DNA of 22,827 bases, from positions 1 through 22,827 of IMG/VR virus record IMGVR_UViG_3300027805_001064; one strand, written 5' to 3'. Position numbers and translations under genes: made by a program. Below are positions 7,132 to 13,901 of the stretch, piece by piece (position 1 is the stretch's first letter; each line of letters starts with the position of its first letter). The stretch comes from a virus. Under the pieces are notes generated by a model. The model ran no database searches and was not told where the DNA came from. It saw only the letters and a program-made list of their open reading frames with translations.

Positions 7132-7455
7132 TTAGCAGTTCCACTTGCGTAATGCTTTGTTAATTCTTGAATCTGGATCATTGGCTGTTTTAGCTGATGT
7201 CAATCGTTTCTTCATTCCACCCATACGAGCACAGAATGATTTACGGCGATTTGCTGCCTTTGAACCTGGTTTTAATTTTGATGGCTTTGTAGTAACAGCC
7301 ATACTTAGTTTTGAACCTGGATTTTCTCTACGATATGATGCAATACCTTTACGATTTAAACCACCTTCTGGATCTTTACCTGCGGCACGTTGCCATGCAG
7401 GAGATTTTTCATCTAAAGATTCTACTTCTTCTAAGAATTGTTTAAATTTTAACAT
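7132..7455 (-). CDS. Small basic phage protein (DUF6321-like) with capsid-targeting-like tag, 107 aa
   Basis: The N-terminus MLKFKQFLEE has F4, F7, L8 and E10, the same pattern as the other tagged proteins here, and a second possible prohead-protease site SLDE follows at 13-16. The rest is strongly basic: KSPAWQRAAGKDPEGG, ENPGSKL, KPSKLKPGSKAANRRKS, and a C-terminal RINKALRKWNC. I recall the SPAWQR...GGLNRKG pattern as the DUF6321 family of marine phages. The charge suggests DNA binding inside the head. The ATG lies inside the end of the upstream nucleotidyltransferase gene (14-nt overlap) and the next gene starts 14 nt after its stop. Confidence 0.78.
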   Translation of the reverse strand: MLKFKQFLEEVESLDEKSPAWQRAAGKDPEGGLNRKGIASYRRENPGSKLSMAVTTKPSKLKPGSKAANRRKSFCARMGGMKKRLTSAKTANDPDSRINKALRKWNC

Positions 7456-9334
7456 TTCGTTTTCTTTTTAGAATGTCGTTAGCACGAACTTTGTTATCAT
7501 TAGGTACAACTAAAGGTTCTTTATTTGTAGCACCATTAAGAGTTCCACCAACACCCATATCAAAGGCGCCTGGATCATCAATTGCTTCTTTCTTAACTAG
7601 CTTTCTAAACTTCTTAAAATCTTTACTGTCGTATTCACTACTTAGTGGGTTTACTGACCCACCAGACGGCATTGCTATAGAAGAAGGAGTGGCGTTACTA
7701 TACTCTTGGTTCTCACTATATGTTTGATTACCAAGTCCAGCACCACCAGTTAATCCTGAGCCATTTGTACGTGTGTTCCACTCGGAACCAAGGCCACTAG
7801 CATTACCAATTCTACCTGCACTTAAAGACTTATCTCCAAACTTTAATCTCTTTACTTTTTCTTTGTCTTTTTGGAAGTTTGGCTCTTTGGCCGTTGGGAG
7901 GACCTGGACTGTGGGGCCGCCTTCTTCGGAGTAGGTTTTGAAGATGTAGTCGGAGTTGTACTTAACGTCTCCGTCACGGACGTCATCTGGCCGGTTGAGC
8001 TTTCTTTGGAGCTGTTGTCCTGGGGAGTTGTTGTCGAGCAAGGGTCTACGGTTGGTTTTACTTTTAACCAGTCTATTAGTGCTTTGAGCATTTTTATTTT
8101 CCTTAAATAATAAATTAATATTTAACTTACTTCTTCGATTCAACCAATCTTCGGCTGTATCTCCTACATCAGAATCCAAAAACTCATTAGTGGATTCATA
8201 TACCTCGTATATATCTTCTTCTTTAGTATCTAAATTTCCTGTATTATCAAAAGGAATAAAATTACTAAAGGCTTCCATGAAATATTTAGTATTTTCTTGC
8301 GATTTAATCCACTTATCTTGCCTTACTGATTCAACCATCATTCTGGACAATAGTGAGTTTCTTTCTTTACTTGTTTCATCTGTCGTGTTAACAAATATCA
8401 TCATTGTATCATATCCCATATCTTCAAGTTCTTCTTTGATATAGGCAATTCTATCTCTATCATCGGCCGGACCATTAATAATCAATGGACCACGGTTACG
8501 AATGGCTTCTCTACGAGGATCATTGGTCTTTTCTGATAGTTTTTGTTTGTCGGCCAAGTAATCTTGTGCTTGAACCAAATTCAATTCAACAGACCTTTGT
8601 TCAGCAATGGCTTCACGAATAATAATGTCTTTACCAGAACCTGGACCACCAGTCACAAAAATTGCTTTGAATAGACCACGAGTATATGATTCATGTAAAC
8701 CCATACCTTTACGAGTATCATGCATTAACTCTTTTGCATGAGTATCTGAAACATGAGAAGGAACACCCTTTCTGAACTCACCAAAGTTCTTGCTCTTTGC
8801 GTGTTCTCTCATTTTACTGGCAGACATACCTTCAGTACCTTCGGCATCTGGATCACGATGACCAGCGGAATGTACAGTAATCTTTTTGAAATGATATTTT
8901 CCGTGGCCAGCCTCTACACCATTGTATTTGTGTAATAGGTGATGCATTTCTTTCACACGGTCGGAACCAACAACAACATGAAGGTGAGTTACGCCACTTT
9001 TGTGTGCATCTACTGCATGATGTAATATTGTTGGTTTCTCTTTCGATGCGGCCACAAAATTTGTGCCGCCAGATTTTGTTGCCTCTGAAATTGGGCCAGC
9101 TGTATAACGTTTTAAGTGTTTAATTTTTTGGTCAGCACTTAATGGATTCTTTTTACTATCTTGTGTATGAGAAACAACGATAGAATGAGTTGCATTATTT
9201 TTCTGTGCAATCTCTTTGACTTTACTAATCAATTTTAGATGACCTGTGGTAGGAGGACTCATTCTACCAAAGGTGATAACATGGTGTTTTTCACCTTGTT
9301 GTTCTTCTTTGATTGTATCTAAAAATGATTTCAT
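7442..9334 (-). CDS. Bifunctional nucleotidylyltransferase / P-loop kinase-like protein, 630 aa
   Basis: Residues about 17-180 form a cytidylyltransferase-like (NMNAT/NadM-type) nucleotidyltransferase. GRMSPPTTGH carries the HxGH-type signature with Thr29 in place of the first His, and SASKMRE (171-177) matches the second signature. Residues about 222-400 form a P-loop domain with Walker A GGPGSGKD (229-236). The pairing recalls NadR, which joins NMN adenylyltransferase with ribosylnicotinamide kinase, but the substrates here are unproven. The C-terminal 200 residues are polar, Gly/Asn-rich and of unknown fold. The N-terminus MKSFLDTIKE has F4, I8 and E10 like the tagged proteins around it. 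The ATGA overlap with the ligase-like gene suggests coupled synthesis. An alternate-frame ORF with odd base composition lies inside it at 7852-8091. Confidence 0.85.
   Translation of the reverse strand: MKSFLDTIKEEQQGEKHHVITFGRMSPPTTGHLKLISKVKEIAQKNNATHSIVVSHTQDSKKNPLSADQKIKHLKRYTAGPISEATKSGGTNFVAASKEKPTILHHAVDAHKSGVTHLHVVVGSDRVKEMHHLLHKYNGVEAGHGKYHFKKITVHSAGHRDPDAEGTEGMSASKMREHAKSKNFGEFRKGVPSHVSDTHAKELMHDTRKGMGLHESYTRGLFKAIFVTGGPGSGKDIIIREAIAEQRSVELNLVQAQDYLADKQKLSEKTNDPRREAIRNRGPLIINGPADDRDRIAYIKEELEDMGYDTMMIFVNTTDETSKERNSLLSRMMVESVRQDKWIKSQENTKYFMEAFSNFIPFDNTGNLDTKEEDIYEVYESTNEFLDSDVGDTAEDWLNRRSKLNINLLFKENKNAQSTNRLVKSKTNRRPLLDNNSPGQQLQRKLNRPDDVRDGDVKYNSDYIFKTYSEEGGPTVQVLPTAKEPNFQKDKEKVKRLKFGDKSLSAGRIGNASGLGSEWNTRTNGSGLTGGAGLGNQTYSENQEYSNATPSSIAMPSGGSVNPLSSEYDSKDFKKFRKLVKKEAIDDPGAFDMGVGGTLNGATNKEPLVVPNDNKVRANDILKRKRNVKI
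7852..8091 (-). CDS. Candidate overprinted gene inside the nucleotidyltransferase gene, 79 aa
   Basis: The ORF begins MLKALIDWLKVKP and becomes Ser/Thr/Pro-rich, ending in a basic tail (SKKTKKK). It has an ATG with AAGGA eight nt upstream, a better site than several accepted genes here. Its reading frame places the wobble base of the host gene at its own second codon position. In this stretch the host gene uses NNC codons almost exclusively, which yields Ser, Thr, Pro and Ala codons in the embedded frame. GC is about 52% over 7861-8040 by hand count against about 27-30% in the 60-nt flanks. C-rich wobble also removes stops in this frame, so openness alone is weak evidence. It could equally be a by-product of a recombined GC-rich patch. 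An amphipathic N-terminal helix and basic tail are the only visible features. Confidence 0.4.
   Translation of the reverse strand: MLKALIDWLKVKPTVDPCSTTTPQDNSSKESSTGQMTSVTETLSTTPTTSSKPTPKKAAPQSRSSQRPKSQTSKKTKKK
8100..8104 (-). promoter_or_regulatory. Ribosome-binding site of the embedded ORF
   Basis: AAGGA on the minus strand lies eight nt before the ATG at 8091-8089. It falls within the coding sequence of the nucleotidyltransferase/kinase gene (codons for KEN), so it may be chance. It is the main independent reason to consider that the embedded 79-codon ORF is translated. Confidence 0.4.
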
Positions 9335-10503
9335 TTTCTTACTTTAAGTAAATTAGCTTTTGCAAATTCTGCTCTATTAACTAATTTGGTTGGTTCACCA
9401 CCATGATTAACAACAAAGCCTTCTGGTCCTGTTGGTTTACCATCAATGTGGTGTTCTAAACCGCCAGTATTCTTTTCTAAATTTTTCACTAACACATTCT
9501 TTGCTTGTTGTAGATGGTGATGCATATTTAGAAGGTTATTATAATGCTCTGTATTACCTTCAATATGTTGCACATGAGATTTTGCTTCTGTTTCTTTTCT
9601 TGCTTGAGCAGCTGGTGTTCTTAATTTGGATGCAGCCTTAATAAATTTATTTTCTATATGTTTCTGTAGACCTTTAGCTGTAGGTTTTTCACCAGTTCTA
9701 ACAGTTTGATTGATATATGTTTCTAAATGACCACCAGAACCACGATGCGGTTCGGTAGCACTATACATCTTTTTACCTGATTCATCATGAATCTTTTGTG
9801 CAGATGCAATATGTTTTCTAAACTGCTCTTGGTCTTTTTCTGGATAGTTTACTTTTGAGGCATCATGTTCAGCTGACTTGTGCCAAACATCTTCGTGCTG
9901 TTTGAAATTGTGAACATCAGGACTAGCATCCGCTTTCATTGAACCAATGTCTTTACCATGATACTGCTGATGAACTACTACACCAAATTTGGCTTTACGA
10001 ATTTTATCACCTTCTGCACCTTTGGCAGAATACGTGATTGTATTGGGTGTAAATGATACTCCATGTTTAGTTTCTTTTTTATCTTCACCACTAAACATTA
10101 CATCACCTTGATACACACCTTTTTTTGGTGCCACTTTAGGCAAATGCTCTAATGCGTGTTTTAATTTCTCAACCAAACCTGGTGCATGGCCATGGTTCTT
10201 CTCAATATCTTTATTTGTGTAATTGATTTTTGGATTTTTATTGAAAGCTGATTTTGATGCCACAAAGAATTTTTTAGTTTCTGGATGATGACCAAAAACC
10301 AATGATGGAGAACCATCATATTTCATTGTTAATGCGGTGCTGTGACCGCCAGATTTGATGTGTTCGTGTGCTTGTTGCAATGCGCCAACGGCATGTTGAA
10401 ATCCTTCGGATCCATTTTGTAATGGCCTATCCTCAGCATGGGTTATATGCTTGAGTTTACCACCCTCATCTTCTTCTTTGAGAAACGTTAAAAACGAATA
10501 CAT
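9331..10503 (-). CDS. DNA/RNA ligase-fold nucleotidyltransferase-like protein (DUF6267-like), 390 aa
   Basis: The start at 10503 is chosen over an in-frame ATG at 10530 because AAGGA lies 6 nt before it. MKYDGSPS (60-67) is a ligase motif I (KxDG, candidate nucleotidylated Lys61). VYQGDVMFS (130-138) resembles motif III, KFGVVVH (172-178) motif IIIa, EGFVV (361-365) motif IV and TKLV (372-375) motif V. The core is interrupted by a long His/Lys-rich helical insert (about 195-345). I recall this family as DUF6267 in marine phages. It could seal nucleic acid or transfer a nucleotide to another target. The N-terminus MYSFLTFLKE has F4, F7, L8 and E10, the capsid-targeting-like tag. It is the first gene after a perfect late promoter. 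Confidence 0.8.
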   Translation of the reverse strand: MYSFLTFLKEEDEGGKLKHITHAEDRPLQNGSEGFQHAVGALQQAHEHIKSGGHSTALTMKYDGSPSLVFGHHPETKKFFVASKSAFNKNPKINYTNKDIEKNHGHAPGLVEKLKHALEHLPKVAPKKGVYQGDVMFSGEDKKETKHGVSFTPNTITYSAKGAEGDKIRKAKFGVVVHQQYHGKDIGSMKADASPDVHNFKQHEDVWHKSAEHDASKVNYPEKDQEQFRKHIASAQKIHDESGKKMYSATEPHRGSGGHLETYINQTVRTGEKPTAKGLQKHIENKFIKAASKLRTPAAQARKETEAKSHVQHIEGNTEHYNNLLNMHHHLQQAKNVLVKNLEKNTGGLEHHIDGKPTGPEGFVVNHGGEPTKLVNRAEFAKANLLKVRK

Positions 10504-10625
10504 TAATTTCCTTACAGATTTGCAACACACTTTGGTTGCCGGTCGCTTATTTATACAACATTTGGAGTTTTATAACCAAACCATAGAAAGATTCGGTTCG
10601 ATACATAGTCATCAAATTGTTGGGT
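10504..10625 (-). other. Longest non-coding gap; end of glycan island and start of late unit
   Basis: About 120 bases separate the SDR gene from the ligase-like gene. It holds the late promoter at 10555-10548 and the AAGGA site at about 10509-10513. I see no strong hairpin with a T tract to end the glycan transcript; a weak TTTGG/CCAAA repeat is not convincing. No tRNA can be folded from it. Confidence 0.6.
10548..10555 (-). promoter_or_regulatory. T4-type late promoter, perfect TATAAATA box
   Basis: The minus strand reads TATAAATA at 10555-10548 in a non-coding gap upstream of the ligase-like gene. With T4 geometry, transcription would start near 10542, leaving about 39 nt of leader. That leader contains a small hairpin (GCAAC/GTTGC, 10539-10522) followed by the AAGGA ribosome-binding site. 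It should drive the block from 10503 down to 4197 late in infection. Confidence 0.78.
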
Positions 10626-11447
10626 TTAAATCAACGTATCCAACGTCTGGAAAAGGTTATACTTTGGTGTGTAGCCCATTTCTTTGATTTTTGAGATATC
10701 TAAAACCATGTTTTTTGTTTGAACTGTTTTATGAAATTGAGGTATGTCCATGGTACCAAATTTTGATGTAGAATTGACCTTACTTTTCACATAATCCAAA
10801 GCTTGTTTAATGAATACCATTTCACCATTACCTATGTTATAGATTTCATTCATATTTCCCTTTTCTATAACAAGATTAATGGCTTGCACCACATCATCAA
10901 CATGAATGTAATCACGGTAAAAAATACCGCCTTCATAAAGGTTAATATTTTCATTATTTACCACTTGATTAATCATATACTGTAAAGCGTTCTTTTTCTT
11001 AGATACCTTACCATCACTTTTACCTAACACATTGGCCAACCTAAGAATACGGTATTTTATATTGAATGTTTCACAATATGAAATGAGTAGTTGTTCAGCG
11101 GTACGTTTGGTGATTGAGTAAAACCCTCTAGGATTACAGTATGATTCTTCTCTGGCTGGTAGTTGAACATCACCATAAACGAACCAGGAACTAATAAAAT
11201 TAAAAGTAACGTTCTTATCCTTACAGGACTCTAATGTGCGCACCAAAGTCGTTAGGTTCGTTTCTATGTCAATGTATGGATTAGTGTGAACATTGTAGTT
11301 GTCCACGGTAGAAATAAAGTATACCACTTCACTATCATCTTTTACATCATAATCATACTTGGCATTGATTACCACATTATCTGTGAGTTCACGATAACGG
11401 CTACCAACAAAGCCGTTACCGCCTAGAACATTAATCAAGCGTTCCAT
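10626..11447 (-). CDS. NAD(P)-dependent sugar epimerase/reductase (extended SDR), 273 aa
   Basis: The nucleotide-binding motif GGNGFVGS (9-16) and catalytic Tyr110/Lys114 (FYSITK) with an upstream SS pair (86-87) mark an extended short-chain dehydrogenase of nucleotide-sugar metabolism. At 273 residues it is shorter than typical UDP-glucose 4-epimerases and close to CDP-paratose/abequose synthases. In Salmonella O-antigen clusters those follow the 3-dehydrase gene, as this gene does here (13-nt overlap with the RfbH-like gene). The likely reaction is reduction of the C4 keto group of a 3,6-dideoxy-4-ketohexose nucleotide, the last step of the sugar's synthesis. Stereochemistry and nucleotide cannot be read from the sequence; a 4-epimerase remains possible. 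Confidence 0.82.
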   Translation of the reverse strand: MERLINVLGGNGFVGSRYRELTDNVVINAKYDYDVKDDSEVVYFISTVDNYNVHTNPYIDIETNLTTLVRTLESCKDKNVTFNFISSWFVYGDVQLPAREESYCNPRGFYSITKRTAEQLLISYCETFNIKYRILRLANVLGKSDGKVSKKKNALQYMINQVVNNENINLYEGGIFYRDYIHVDDVVQAINLVIEKGNMNEIYNIGNGEMVFIKQALDYVKSKVNSTSKFGTMDIPQFHKTVQTKNMVLDISKIKEMGYTPKYNLFQTLDTLI

Positions 11448-12715
11448 TTTTTACATACATCTTCAATATATGCCAAAACTTTTTCGTTATAGAGTGGTGA
11501 ACAACCTAAGAAGAACACATTACTGAGAGCCAAGTTTGAATTAGGATAATCTTTATAATTATCTAAGTGTTTATACCCAGGATGTAACAGAATATTACCA
11601 CTAAAATAGTTTCTTGTTTGAATTTTATTAGATTCAAAATGTTGTACCAAGAATTCTTTTACATCTTGTGATTCACAATAGATTGGCACACCAAACCAAG
11701 AAGGATCGGCCTTAGATAGAGGATTGATAACACGAATCTCTTTGATGTTATCTTCTAAGAATTTTTGAATTGTTTTCTTATACTCACGGCGTTTCTCATC
11801 AATATATTCAAACTTCTTTAATTGCTCTAAACCAATTGCGCCTTGCAAGTCTAAAGGCTTGAGATTGTAACCCATTGTCGTAAACAGATATTTGTGGTCA
11901 ATCACACCATCATAATTATCTAACCAATTATCAAATCGTTTACCACAGGTGCCACATTCAAGCATATTGTTTGATCCGACACAATAACAATCACGACCCC
12001 ACCACGAAACACTTCTTACTAGATTGATAAGATTGTCATCATTACAACAAACCATGCCACCTTCACCAGTTGAGATGTGATGAGCAGGATAGAATGATGT
12101 TGACCAGCAGTAGTAATATTCTGTAATCAGTTTGCCATTATAATTTGTTCCCAATGAATCACAGTTATCACCAATCAAAAGAATGCCGTGTTTGGTGCAA
12201 ATGTCTTGTAGAATATCCATGTCAGGAGGATTACCAAGGACAGGTGATACAAAAATTGCTTTGGTTCTTGGTGTAATCTTTTCTACAAGCTTGACCAAAT
12301 CAAAATTGAGAGTTTCTAATTCAATATCAATGAATATAGGCTTTAGATTATTTTGAACTAATGGTGCAATCGTTGTTGGGAAACCTACTGGCGAAACGAT
12401 GACTTCATCACCATCTTGCCAGTTCATATGCTTCTTTAGTGCAGTAATCATTACTAGATTGGCAGATGAACCAGAATTCACCATGTGTGCATGTTTAACA
12501 CCAAAGCGTTTACTGAAATGAATTTGAAATTGTGCTACCTTTTCACCTGATGTAATCCATTTACCATTGACAAGTGTATCAATGGCCGCATACATTTCTT
12601 TTTCGTCCCATAACTGGCCAGAATACTGTACGAAATCACCATGTTTATAGTTGTCATAATTTTTGGCATAACTTGGGCGTTCTTTTGATAAAGTTTCAAT
12701 CATTTGATTAATCAT
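11435..12715 (-). CDS. rfbH: RfbH/DdhC-type NDP-4-keto-6-deoxyhexose 3-dehydrase, 426 aa
   Basis: The DegT/DnrJ/EryC1/StrS fold is clear (NSGSSANL, GDNCDSLGT, GEGG). The site that holds the PLP lysine in aminotransferases reads SFYPAHH, with His212 in that position. This is the hallmark of E1/RfbH dehydrases, which use PMP to remove the C3 hydroxyl. C185, C243 and C245 reproduce the C-x57-C-x1-C spacing I recall for the [2Fe-2S] site of E1, followed by C254 and C257 before GKRF. ColD-type dehydrases lack this cluster, so a CDP-sugar-type RfbH partnered with an E3-like reductase is favoured. No reductase is encoded here, so the host may supply it. AAGG lies 8 nt before the ATG. It sits between the C-methyltransferase and SDR genes. 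Confidence 0.9.
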   Translation of the reverse strand: MINQMIETLSKERPSYAKNYDNYKHGDFVQYSGQLWDEKEMYAAIDTLVNGKWITSGEKVAQFQIHFSKRFGVKHAHMVNSGSSANLVMITALKKHMNWQDGDEVIVSPVGFPTTIAPLVQNNLKPIFIDIELETLNFDLVKLVEKITPRTKAIFVSPVLGNPPDMDILQDICTKHGILLIGDNCDSLGTNYNGKLITEYYYCWSTSFYPAHHISTGEGGMVCCNDDNLINLVRSVSWWGRDCYCVGSNNMLECGTCGKRFDNWLDNYDGVIDHKYLFTTMGYNLKPLDLQGAIGLEQLKKFEYIDEKRREYKKTIQKFLEDNIKEIRVINPLSKADPSWFGVPIYCESQDVKEFLVQHFESNKIQTRNYFSGNILLHPGYKHLDNYKDYPNSNLALSNVFFLGCSPLYNEKVLAYIEDVCKKWNA

Positions 12716-12716
12716 T

Positions 12717-13901
12717 TTACAACCTTTTCATATCTAAAAATACATCATTTAAATTATTTCTCTGCGCAGTAATTCTTTCTTTAATCTCTTTAAAGAAGTT
12801 CCAAGCCAAAGGTACAAACAATATTCTATCATGTTCCTCAAAGGATTTCAATACTTCCGATCCAACTATACCAATAGAAGAACCTGGTGTATAGAGGCCT
12901 TGCTTCATTGGATTGTCATCTATAATCATATCAAATGGTACTTTGGCAAAGTTTAGGAATGTATTGCCTTTGGCTGGCGCTCCGTAACCCACGATTTTGT
13001 AACCATTTGTTCGGTATTCTTCCACGACCTGTTTAAATTTTTCAACTAGTTCAACACAGTTTTTAGAATATTGTGTGTATGTTTCTTTACTATACAGACC
13101 TGCATTTGTTTCAATATCAATTAGATTCTTAATATTTGCTGGTGATGAAGTGTCTGCACTAATAACAAAGATATAACTTGTTCCATGAATTGGTGTTTTA
13201 ATAACATTAATCAAATTTAAACCTGCTCTATTACACAGAAACATCATTGATTTGATATTGTAGAACGATATGTGTTCATGGTAAATAGTATCGAATTCAT
13301 CATTCAATATCATATCTGCCTGTGAGGTTTGAATAAAAATTAGGCCATCAATATTTAAATTCTTCTTACAGTTCTTTAAGAGTTCTAATGGATTTGGATT
13401 GTGTGCAAAAGCATTTTGAATTGTTATGATATCTACTGGCTGAGAATACTTATCATCAAAGTAACCACAAGTCACATTATGATTCTTTGAAGATAATTCA
13501 AAGAGATTTTCTGCCGGATCAACTCCATAAGTTTCTAATCCACGTTTTTTAAATTTATCTAACTGCGAACCATCATTACAACCAATATCTAAGACCGACT
13601 GTGGGTATACATTGAATTGTTCACAAACAAAATCAGCATACCAGTCCATATAATCAACATATGTTTTGGTCGTTCCACTTACATACAGATAGTTCTTATA
13701 GATTAAATCAGGATTAACAGCATGAGTTAGTTGAACATGATAACATTGTTCACACCGATTAATTTTTAATGGGTATGATGCCTCTGGTTCATCTTTACTT
13801 TTTTTATAAGAGTTGGCCAAAGGCTGGTCATTTAAATCTAACACAGGTATTAAATCACCACTATCACATGCTAAACATTTTTTAATTTCAGTTAAATCCA
13901 T
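12717..13901 (-). CDS. TylC3/NovU-type sugar C-methyltransferase, 394 aa
   Basis: It has the three-part layout of deoxysugar C-methyltransferases. The N-terminal zinc site has CxxC pairs at Cys9/12 and Cys50/53. The SAM-binding domain has DIGCNDGS (105-112) and the active-site motif YHEH (207-210). The C-terminal domain contains GYGAPAKGNT (305-314). Enzymes of this family methylate the carbon next to the keto group of NDP-4-keto-deoxysugars, often C3. Next to an RfbH 3-dehydrase this suggests a 3-C-methyl-3,6-dideoxyhexose, though some members act on other positions. It overlaps the upstream gene by 1 nt (TAATG) with GAGG as ribosome-binding site, and its stop is 1 nt from the dehydrase start. 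Confidence 0.88.
   Translation of the reverse strand: MDLTEIKKCLACDSGDLIPVLDLNDQPLANSYKKSKDEPEASYPLKINRCEQCYHVQLTHAVNPDLIYKNYLYVSGTTKTYVDYMDWYADFVCEQFNVYPQSVLDIGCNDGSQLDKFKKRGLETYGVDPAENLFELSSKNHNVTCGYFDDKYSQPVDIITIQNAFAHNPNPLELLKNCKKNLNIDGLIFIQTSQADMILNDEFDTIYHEHISFYNIKSMMFLCNRAGLNLINVIKTPIHGTSYIFVISADTSSPANIKNLIDIETNAGLYSKETYTQYSKNCVELVEKFKQVVEEYRTNGYKIVGYGAPAKGNTFLNFAKVPFDMIIDDNPMKQGLYTPGSSIGIVGSEVLKSFEEHDRILFVPLAWNFFKEIKERITAQRNNLNDVFLDMKRL

Noticed and set aside
7118-7144. GTG start extending the 445-aa protein by nine residues (VELLITEKK), which resembles the T4 Alt leader
   Set aside because: A strong CGGAG ribosome-binding site serves the ATG at 7117, and the extension overlaps the end of the upstream gene. 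The resemblance is probably coincidental.
7871-8110. Plus-strand 79-codon ORF opposite the GC-rich patch
   Set aside because: It is antisense to all genes, has no ribosome-binding site and its openness follows from the same C-rich wobble on the other strand.
10556-10610. Terminator for the glycan operon (TTTGG/CCAAA repeat)
   Set aside because: The stem is 5 bp with a 10-nt loop and no following T tract, too weak to call.
10560-10625. GGTTCGATAC-like string suggesting a tRNA T-arm
   Set aside because: The flanking bases do not form a T stem, and no acceptor or anticodon arm can be drawn on either strand.
11435-12715. Sugar aminotransferase (DegT-type, amino-sugar synthesis)
   Set aside because: The PLP lysine position is His212 in SFYPAHH and the iron-sulfur cysteines are present, which point to a 3-dehydrase instead.
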